18,095 nucleotides of DNA from JALVDI01 sp039186435 (GTDB taxonomy: Bacteria; Myxococcota_A; Polyangia; Polyangiales; Houyiibacteriaceae): contig JBCDAA010000169.1 in NCBI GenBank assembly GCA_039186435.1, forward strand, positions 1-18,095. The letters are read 5' to 3'. The notes below the pieces were generated by a model. That model saw only the letters and a program-made list of their open reading frames with translations, made no database searches and had not been told where the DNA came from. Shown in pieces: positions 6,685-12,838 of this stretch. The first letter of the stretch is position 1. Each line of letters begins with the position of its first letter. A program made the position numbers and the translations under genes.

Positions 6685-8568
6685 ATGAAACTCCGGTTGG
6701 AACACCATCAGGGCAAGAAGCGGAAGTTCTGGCAAATCGAGGTGGAGGGCGACACCCGCACCGTCACCCAGGGCGCCACAAAGGCCAAAAAGCCGCCGAC
6801 GCCAAAGACCAAGCAGTTCAAGTCGGCGGACGCGGCGACCGCGAACTTTCACAAGGAGGTCGACAAGAAGCGTGCGGCAGGCTTTTTCGACCCGACCTCG
6901 CTGGAGAGCATTCTCGCCGCCCACGACCTCGCGCCGCCGGACGACGCCGAAGTCGACGCACATCGGCAGGCGTGCCCGCACCTTAGCGACGAGTACCTCG
7001 AGGTGTTCAAGACGGGGATTTTGAACATCGACCTCCGGGGTGATTTTGGCGACCCCGAAGAGAAGTTCCCGGGCGCCTACCCGGACCTCGCATCCTTTGC
7101 CGCCGCCCACAGTGCCGACGACTACATTGGCGACACCGCCCTCGACGCCACCTTCTACGTCGTCGGCGAGCTCTTCGACGGTGCGGCGCTGGTGTTGATC
7201 AACCAGGGCAGTCGCCGCAACACCGTTGGGCTCATCGAAAACCTCGACGATTCCCTTCTCGACCATGTCACCGGCGACGCCGACGCCACCATCGAGGCGC
7301 TCCTCGACGAGGGACTCCTCGAGCTCACGGAGCAGTCGTTTGCAACCTTCGTCCACGAGCGGGTGCTTCATCACAAAGGTGCGGCCGTCGAAAAACAAAT
7401 CGCGCTCGCCCAAGCGCTTCAGGCCGTCCAAGAAAAGGTCGGAGAGAACGCAGAGTCCATCGAAACGCTCGACCTCAGCGAGCTCGGTCTTCAGGCGCTT
7501 CCGGAAGCGCTCGCCGCGTGCGTCCATCTTCACACCCTCGACCTTCACAAGAACGAGCTGAAAGACGTGCCGCCGGTGCTGCGAACGCTGAAAAAGCTCG
7601 CTCACCTGAACCTCGACTCCAACCGCACCGGATGGAAAAAGAAGCTCCCCGATTGGATCGCTGAGCTGCCGCTGCTGACCTTTAGCTATCGCTACAACAT
7701 GGGTGAGGGGTTTCCGAAGCCGGTCGCGAGCATGCCGACGCTGAGGACGCTGCGGCTTTCCGGCGTCGACATCGTTCCCCCGGAAATCGGCGCCCTCACC
7801 AAGCTCGAAGTTCTCGAGATCGGCGGTGTCGAAGGTGCCATCGACGACGCGCTCGGAAGTTGTTCGAGTCTTCGGGAGCTCCGGCTCGGACGCACGCAGG
7901 CGAGCCTCGCAACCATCGGAAAGCTCCAGGAGCTCGAAGTCTTGGAGGCGGACCACTTCAACCGAAAGGTGGAGCTCACCTGGCCGGAGGGCCTCGGGAC
8001 GCTCGCCAAGCTGCGTCGCCTCCAGCTGGGTTCGGCGAAGCTACCGCACAACCTGGCCGGGCTCTCCTCGCTGGAGGAGCTCGTCACCTCCCCCGACGCG
8101 TTGCCCGACGGCGTCTGCGAGCTCGCGTCGCTGAAGCGTTTGGATCTCCACTACGCCCGCATCGAAACGCTCCCGGAGAACTTCGGCAAGCTGAAGAATC
8201 TCGAGTGGCTCAAACTCGAGTCGAGCTATGTGAAGTCGCTTCCGGCGTCCTTTTCGACACTGCCGAAACTCGAGTGGCTCAACCTCGCAACCGCGGCCGA
8301 TGACCTGCACATCGGAAGCGCCCTCGCAGGTCTCGAGAGCCTCCGCTTTCTGGCGCTGTACTTTCACGCGCTGAAGACGATCGAGGGCAGCCTTGCCACA
8401 CTCAAGAACCTCGAGGAGCTCCGGATCTTTCGTGAACCGGCCGAGGACGAAGACTGGAAGGCCCGCCTGTCCTTCCTGACGGAGCTTCCACAGCTGCGAA
8501 GGCTGATGATCAACCACAAGCTGGAACCGCACGTCGCGACGCTTCGTCCCGACGTCGAGTTGACCTAG
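6685..8568 (+). CDS. WGR domain plus leucine-rich-repeat protein
   Basis: The 627-residue soluble protein has three parts. Residues 1-70 form a WGR-type domain: KRKFWQIEVEGDTRTVTQG, then KTKQFKSADAA and KEVDKKRAAGF. The central Trp-Gly-Arg signature itself is degenerate (TQG). Residues about 75-245 are a mixed region I cannot assign. Residues about 255-610 are leucine-rich repeats of about 23 residues in the LxxLxLxxNxLxxLP style, for example HLHTLDLHKNELKDVPPVL and SLKRLDLHYARIETLPENF. There is no signal peptide, membrane helix or cell-wall anchor, so it is probably cytoplasmic. WGR domains are known from PARPs and from MolR-like bacterial proteins and can bind nucleic acid; leucine-rich repeats bind proteins. 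A binding or adaptor role is inferred, and no enzyme motif is visible. Transcribed in the same direction as the hydrolase gene 41 bases downstream. Confidence 0.9.
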   Translation: MKLRLEHHQGKKRKFWQIEVEGDTRTVTQGATKAKKPPTPKTKQFKSADAATANFHKEVDKKRAAGFFDPTSLESILAAHDLAPPDDAEVDAHRQACPHLSDEYLEVFKTGILNIDLRGDFGDPEEKFPGAYPDLASFAAAHSADDYIGDTALDATFYVVGELFDGAALVLINQGSRRNTVGLIENLDDSLLDHVTGDADATIEALLDEGLLELTEQSFATFVHERVLHHKGAAVEKQIALAQALQAVQEKVGENAESIETLDLSELGLQALPEALAACVHLHTLDLHKNELKDVPPVLRTLKKLAHLNLDSNRTGWKKKLPDWIAELPLLTFSYRYNMGEGFPKPVASMPTLRTLRLSGVDIVPPEIGALTKLEVLEIGGVEGAIDDALGSCSSLRELRLGRTQASLATIGKLQELEVLEADHFNRKVELTWPEGLGTLAKLRRLQLGSAKLPHNLAGLSSLEELVTSPDALPDGVCELASLKRLDLHYARIETLPENFGKLKNLEWLKLESSYVKSLPASFSTLPKLEWLNLATAADDLHIGSALAGLESLRFLALYFHALKTIEGSLATLKNLEELRIFREPAEDEDWKARLSFLTELPQLRRLMINHKLEPHVATLRPDVELT

Positions 8569-8609
8569 CTCGACTGGCGCGTGCCCCGAAAAGACCTCAC
8601 GCTACCTCG

Positions 8610-9422
8610 ATGAGCGCAGCGCGAAGTGGTGGATTGGCTCACGCCCTCTGGACTCTCGCCAAGCCTTCCCCCTTCGACGCCGTGACGCCCGCCGTGGAAG
8701 GTCTCGCCTACGGCCCCACGCGCAAGGGCATCCCCCCTCTCTGCGATATCTACCTGCCAAGATCGGGAACGAACCATCCGTCGGTGATTCTCGTGCACGG
8801 CGGCGGCTTCGTCATCGGCAGCCGGCAGATGAAGCCGGTCCGCTACCTGGCGAGCCGCTTGTGCCGGGAGGGCTACGCGGTCTGCACGGTCGACTACCGA
8901 CTCCTCTTTCGAGGTGGCGGAATCAACGAACAATCGGGCGACGTGGACGTTGCCGCGACGTTTTGGCGAGGGCGCTGTGCTTCGTACGGCTGCGATCCGA
9001 ACCGAATCTCGATGGCGGGATTTTCCGCTGGCGCAACGCTCACCCTTCTTCACGCGGCAACGACCTCGCACACCTACCACCGTCTTGTGAGCTTCTACGG
9101 TGCGACCGCCTTTCACGAGGTCTCCGGACGACGCGCGGAACTCTTGCTCCGCCTCTTCTTCGGTACCGCCGACCGACGCGTCTGGCGGGAGCGCTCACCG
9201 CTCACGCTTTCGCAGCCGGACGTGCCGCTCCTCCTCCTCCATGGCGCCGCCGATCAGATGGTTCCGGTTCGCCACTCCATCGAGCTGCACCGTTTTCGCG
9301 AAGCAGCAGGTCTCCCGTCGGAGCTTCACGTCTTCGAGGGGATGCGCCACGGCTGGCTCAACGACGCGTCGCTGCCGGAAACGGAAGACGCCGTGCAGCG
9401 CCTTCTGGCGTTCCTCCGATAG
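8610..9422 (+). CDS. alpha/beta-hydrolase fold carboxylesterase-like enzyme
   Basis: The 270-residue protein has the hallmarks of the esterase/lipase (HSL or acetylxylan-esterase-like) branch of the alpha/beta-hydrolase superfamily. These are an oxyanion-hole HGGGF at residues 63-67, a nucleophile elbow GFSAG with Ser139, an acidic residue Asp215 in HGAADQMVP, and His247 in GMRHGW. The triad is complete, so an active serine hydrolase acting on ester or similar bonds is likely; the substrate cannot be told from sequence. No signal peptide or lipobox is evident, so the enzyme is probably cytoplasmic. ATG 8610 is the first plausible start, with no strong ribosome site. The TAG stop shares its last G with the GTG start of the next gene, which suggests translational coupling. 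Confidence 0.92.
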   Translation: MSAARSGGLAHALWTLAKPSPFDAVTPAVEGLAYGPTRKGIPPLCDIYLPRSGTNHPSVILVHGGGFVIGSRQMKPVRYLASRLCREGYAVCTVDYRLLFRGGGINEQSGDVDVAATFWRGRCASYGCDPNRISMAGFSAGATLTLLHAATTSHTYHRLVSFYGATAFHEVSGRRAELLLRLFFGTADRRVWRERSPLTLSQPDVPLLLLHGAADQMVPVRHSIELHRFREAAGLPSELHVFEGMRHGWLNDASLPETEDAVQRLLAFLR

Positions 9423-10504
9423 TGGTCGACGAGGACTGGCTTCCGCGGCTCGAGGCGCGGCCTATGGACGTCTCTCTCCGGCGCGCGTACGCGTCGGCGC
9501 TCCTTGCGGAAGGCGACGCCCGCGGCGAGCTGATCGAGCTGGAGGAGCGGATCCGAGAGTCTCCGCTCGACGCCCCCGGCTACTGGAATTGGAAGCAGCA
9601 GCGGAACGCGCTGCGGGATGCGATCGACGTGAGCTGGCGCGCGCGCTTTGGCTACGGCGTTCGTCCTGGACGCCATGCGCTCCTTCCGTGGCCGGACGAT
9701 GTCTCCGGTCGGTGGCGCTCACTGCGCGAGTTCGTGGAGGACTTCACAGGTGTTCGCCTTAAGGACATTGGCGCGAGCACTTCCTGGAAGGCTCTCCGCG
9801 CGCAAGCGGCCAACGACGCCACCGCGTTCGTCCCCGATGGACACGCGCTTGGATTTGGCGTGCGCGAGTGGCTCGGGTTACTCGATGAAGTGATCGAGCA
9901 AAACGCCTGGCAGCACCTCTTCCGCGACGTCCTCGGCCTGACGCGAGTTCGGAGCGAGTTCTTCTCGCTCTTCATGCAAGCCGAGGGCGATACGCATTGG
10001 ACGGTGGCCGAGAACGCGCTCGGTGCGGAAGACCCGCCGGTGTACGGATTTCTCTTAGACTACGACGGAGGCCGTTTCGTTCCGGATCCGCGTCGCGCGC
10101 CCTACGGTCACTTCGCCCGTGTCACGGACTTCGCGCGCGCAATGCTCGATGCTTACGCGCGCGAGTTTCGGCCGCACCCCCGACTTGAACTCCCGCTCGA
10201 AAAGGAGCCCCCACGAGCAGGTCGCGCTTGGGCAACGCCCCTTAGTGCCCAGCCGAAGGTCGACCTCACCGAACGCTTCGCCTACCAGAACGGGATTCGG
10301 CAGGCCCAGGAAGACCTCAGCTGCCTCTGTGGCGTTGGGGACGAGAACACGCCGATGGACGCTCGTCTCGCCGAGCTCTTCGATGGCAGCGTCGACGACC
10401 TTGTCGCGACTGTGGAAGAGGAGTTCGACATCGAGCTCCGTCCCTTTTCAGGCCAGACCTACGGTGAGCTCCTCGACGCGATCTACCGTTCAGATCTCGA
10501 CTGA
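9422..10504 (+). CDS. TIGR02996-like / SUKH-like / carrier-like modular protein
   Basis: I place the start at GTG 9422, which overlaps the previous stop (TAGTG). The frame stays open much further upstream, but that part lies inside the hydrolase gene in another frame. The 360-residue product begins with WLPRLEARPMDVSLRRAYASALLAEGDARGELIELEERI (residues 6-44), which fits the short repeat-companion domain TIGR02996 common in myxobacteria (dPdD...R..yAdwL.e.GD.rGE.i.lq). Residues about 150-245, with QAEGDTHWTVAENALGAEDPPVYGF, resemble the core of SMI1/KNR4 (SUKH) proteins. Residues about 295-355, with DARLAELFDGSVDDLVATVEEEFDIEL, look like an acyl-carrier or DUF1493-type helical fold, but I see no DSL serine for a phosphopantetheine arm. 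Probably soluble. The function is unknown; a SUKH-type immunity or binding role is only a possibility. Its 3' end overlaps the convergent minus-strand gene by 22 bases. Confidence 0.8.
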   Translation: MVDEDWLPRLEARPMDVSLRRAYASALLAEGDARGELIELEERIRESPLDAPGYWNWKQQRNALRDAIDVSWRARFGYGVRPGRHALLPWPDDVSGRWRSLREFVEDFTGVRLKDIGASTSWKALRAQAANDATAFVPDGHALGFGVREWLGLLDEVIEQNAWQHLFRDVLGLTRVRSEFFSLFMQAEGDTHWTVAENALGAEDPPVYGFLLDYDGGRFVPDPRRAPYGHFARVTDFARAMLDAYAREFRPHPRLELPLEKEPPRAGRAWATPLSAQPKVDLTERFAYQNGIRQAQEDLSCLCGVGDENTPMDARLAELFDGSVDDLVATVEEEFDIELRPFSGQTYGELLDAIYRSDLD

Positions 10505-11079
10505 CTGCGCCCGAACGCGCCACCGATTCGCAGCATCGCGCCGCCGCCGTGGGAGGCGCCACCGGTCACGCGAATAATTTCGTAGAAACCGCCGACCCCA
10601 AGGAGGACGCCCGAACGGAAGTGAATGTTGAAGTCGCCGCCAACCTCCCCGCCAAAGGCGACGTCCCCGTAGTCCCCGCTGATATAACCGACCTCGAGAG
10701 CCGCACGAGGCGTGAAGTCAAACCAGAGTTCGCGATGGGGACGAACACCAAAGTCGGCGCGATACGCGTACCCGAACGTTGCGGAGGTAAGGACGCCGCT
10801 CTCGGTGTCGTTGCAGAAGATGATGCAGAACTCTTCGAAGGCGCGCGCGCGAACGCTCGCGGTTAAGCCGTGACCTCGAGTGCCGAAGTAGCGGAGCGAA
10901 AGCCCGCCGCCAAACCCGACCGCGTCGAACTCGCCTTCGGAATCGCTGTCGCCGGGGGCGAACAGAACCGAGAACACATGCCCTTCAAGAGCGAGTTCCA
11001 AGGGCTGATCCTCGGGAGCCGCAAACGCGGCGCTGGTGGTGAAGAGGGAAAGAAGAAGACCGAGAAGACTGATTCGCAT
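10483..11079 (-). CDS. small secreted protein, probably outer-membrane beta-barrel
   Basis: From ATG at 11079 the product is 198 residues. Residues 1-20 are a clear signal peptide (MRISLLGLLLSLFTTSAAFA), with cleavage expected before APEDQ. The mature part has repeating strands rich in Gly and aromatic residues, such as AVGFGGGLSLRYFG, SATFGYAYRADF, LWFDFTPRAALEVGY and VAFGGEVGGDFNIHF, as in small outer-membrane beta-barrels. Two cysteines (C85, C89 in FCIIFC) could pair outside the cytoplasm. The last strand GGAMLRIGGAFG is followed by RSQSRSER, so the usual terminal aromatic residue is masked by a tail that is coded in the overlap with the convergent gene. A TTG start at 11115 would add 12 residues and lies immediately after a GGAGGT, but that spacing is too short. 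I therefore prefer the ATG, though its own ribosome site is weak. Exact role unknown. Confidence 0.78.
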   Translation of the reverse strand: MRISLLGLLLSLFTTSAAFAAPEDQPLELALEGHVFSVLFAPGDSDSEGEFDAVGFGGGLSLRYFGTRGHGLTASVRARAFEEFCIIFCNDTESGVLTSATFGYAYRADFGVRPHRELWFDFTPRAALEVGYISGDYGDVAFGGEVGGDFNIHFRSGVLLGVGGFYEIIRVTGGASHGGGAMLRIGGAFGRSQSRSER

Positions 11080-11122
11080 GCCCCTGTACGGAGCAGCCTT
11101 CGTGCCATCGCCCAAACCTCCG

Positions 11123-11136
11123 AAATCATTTGATTT
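11123..11136. promoter_or_regulatory. AT-rich palindrome, possible operator
   Basis: The 14-base perfect inverted repeat AAATCATTTGATTT has 6-base arms and a 2-base centre. It stands out in a GC-rich setting and overlaps the proposed -10 box and transcription start of the beta-barrel gene. This position would suit a repressor site. The regulator is not in the window. Confidence 0.35.
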
Positions 11137-11162
11137 GAGAAACTACCGTGCGACTTTTGCAA
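11133..11162 (-). promoter_or_regulatory. putative sigma-70-like promoter for the beta-barrel gene
   Basis: On the minus strand, TTGCAA (11162-11157) and TCAAAT (11138-11133) are separated by 18 bases. Each matches four of six consensus positions. It lies in the 103-base gap between the DUF3556 stop and the beta-barrel start. Pattern evidence only. Confidence 0.3.
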
Positions 11163-11182
11163 CGGGTTCCGTGGCTTCTCAG

Positions 11183-12835
11183 TCACGTTTTCACGGTCTC
11201 GCCGGTCGCCCACGGCTGTACTCGTCGCAGCTCGTCGACCGACACCTCACCGCGCTCGATCTCACCGCTCGCCACGTCCACAATTCGCCACTTCAGCGAC
11301 GAACGAAAGAGCGGCTGCGATTCGACAAAGATGCATCGTACTTCGCCCGGTTCGAAGTCGCACTGAGGCTGCACCGCACGAATTAGTTTTTCGTTGTGCA
11401 GGTGACCATCGCCGAAGTTCCACCCGAGAACGAGACCCGCCACGATTTCTCCGTCGAGGTATTCGTAGTCCTGCAGGCGCGAGACCGCTTTGGGGATCAG
11501 CCGGGGGAGCGCGCGTCCGTGAAGGTGCATCATTCGAAAGCCAAGCACCTTGCCGACCAGCCCGATCGAGGTCGGTCGATCGTAAAAGCGGTCGAGCTGA
11601 TCGTAGACCCAGCTCGCGCTCGTCGTGAGCTTTTCGAGTTTGCGGTAGCTCTCGCCCTTGAAGAGCCACACGCCGTACGCCCAGTTGCCGGCGTAGTAGC
11701 GCATCGACCACAGGAACGAGACGCGCTCCGGGACGAGGTTGCCGACAAGCGGAACGCCCACGAGAAAGACGCCGAGCGCGACGCCGAGGAGGGGCACGTC
11801 GAGGTCGGTGAACATCACGTCCGGATGCGCCCCAAAGAGTGCAAAGCCGCCGTAGACGACCATGAAGTTCCACTCGATCGGAACGCCCATCGGCACGTTG
11901 CTGGTGATGTAGCCGTGCAGAAGAACCATGAGCACCAGCGCAATCGTCAGCCCGTGGGGTCCAAGAACGCCAAGTCCCGCAAGCACAAAGGCGATGGGAA
12001 CCCCGAGCTCGAGGGCGGTTCCCATGTGACCCATGATCACGGCAAGCCGCGACGGACGCAGGTCGTCCGGGTAGGATCGGTAGACGAGTTTGCGCATCCA
12101 CGCGAAACGCGTGATCGGGCTGTTGGACGTCATCACACACACCACCGCCGGAAAGTGGTGGTTGAGTTTGGACATTCCAGCCCAGAACCAAAGCGCGAGC
12201 TGCACCGCCTGGGCGCCCGGGATCCAGTTCTCCGCGAAGACAAACACCAGGATCGTGACCCAGTAGTGTTCGCCGCGCGCCGCGAGAAAGAGCGTCTTGT
12301 CGAGAACACCGAGGATAGGCAGGAGCACAGCCGCCGCAACGAGCGCTTCGCGCGGCGTCGTTTCGGCGACGAGGCCCCAGCCAAGAACCCCGATCAGTGC
12401 GGCGTAGAGAAGAACGTCCACGAGGCTTCGCCGATGGCCGAGCGCGCGAACGAGCGGCAGCTTCGTGGTGCCGGGTCGCAGGAAGTAGAGAAAGCCGCCC
12501 ACCGGCGGCCAGTAGCGTCCGGTGAGGGGGCCGCTTCCGCATCCGAGGCCGAGGACCTCGAAGAGCATGCTCCAGAGAATCGCCTTCTGAAACGCGAGGG
12601 GATGCAGCCACCAGGTTGCGATCGTGTCGAGGCCGCCGAGGGACGGCGAGCGCCCGCACGCCAGCGCCCACACGCCAATGTAGAAGACGACCTTAAACGC
12701 GTAGAGCAGATACGCCGCGACCGGGGTGCCGTAGCCTTGAAGCGCCCACGCCTCACAGACCATCCGGCCGCGCTCGGGAAGGGGCTTTTGAACCCATTCG
12801 AGCGGGTCGTAGGGCGGCGGGGTCGGCTCGAGCAT
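11183..12835 (-). CDS. DUF3556 multi-pass transmembrane protein
   Basis: The 550-residue protein strongly resembles the uncharacterised transmembrane family DUF3556. Its N-terminal half carries the very conserved stretches CEAWALQGYGTPVAAYLLYA (residues 27-46), TWWLHPLAFQKAILWSMLFE and VLGLGCGSGPLTGRYWPPVG (residues 95-114), and then FLYFLRPGTTKLPL. Hydrophobic helices lie at about 38-60, 82-98, 138-156, 163-186, 191-218, 265-290, 294-310, 320-336 and 346-366. Residues about 370-550 are mostly soluble. The WFWAGMSKLNHHFP segment (217-229), with paired His, recalls the HTTM / vitamin-K-dependent-carboxylase-like superfamily, but that link is an inference. The start ATG is 3 bases after the stop of the TPR gene, so the two are probably one transcript. 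The length is close to that usual for the family (about 575-590), and it appears intact. Function unknown; located in the inner membrane. Confidence 0.9.
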   Translation of the reverse strand: MLEPTPPPYDPLEWVQKPLPERGRMVCEAWALQGYGTPVAAYLLYAFKVVFYIGVWALACGRSPSLGGLDTIATWWLHPLAFQKAILWSMLFEVLGLGCGSGPLTGRYWPPVGGFLYFLRPGTTKLPLVRALGHRRSLVDVLLYAALIGVLGWGLVAETTPREALVAAAVLLPILGVLDKTLFLAARGEHYWVTILVFVFAENWIPGAQAVQLALWFWAGMSKLNHHFPAVVCVMTSNSPITRFAWMRKLVYRSYPDDLRPSRLAVIMGHMGTALELGVPIAFVLAGLGVLGPHGLTIALVLMVLLHGYITSNVPMGVPIEWNFMVVYGGFALFGAHPDVMFTDLDVPLLGVALGVFLVGVPLVGNLVPERVSFLWSMRYYAGNWAYGVWLFKGESYRKLEKLTTSASWVYDQLDRFYDRPTSIGLVGKVLGFRMMHLHGRALPRLIPKAVSRLQDYEYLDGEIVAGLVLGWNFGDGHLHNEKLIRAVQPQCDFEPGEVRCIFVESQPLFRSSLKWRIVDVASGEIERGEVSVDELRRVQPWATGETVKT

Positions 12836-12838
12836 GCG

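Noticed and set aside
6667..7956. 429-codon minus-strand open frame
   Set aside because: It lies fully opposite the clear WGR-LRR gene, and its sequence is low-complexity (V, E, R, L rich), as expected from the reverse complement of leucine-rich-repeat codons.
8861..9421. In-frame upstream extension of the 360-residue gene
   Set aside because: It overlaps the hydrolase catalytic core in another frame and encodes an Arg-rich non-domain sequence; homology-like sequence starts just after GTG 9422.
10863..11108. Out-of-frame minus-strand reading from ATG 11108 as a real protein
   Set aside because: It has a good ribosome site, but the other frame gives a textbook signal peptide and beta-rich protein. 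I keep it only as a possible leader effect.
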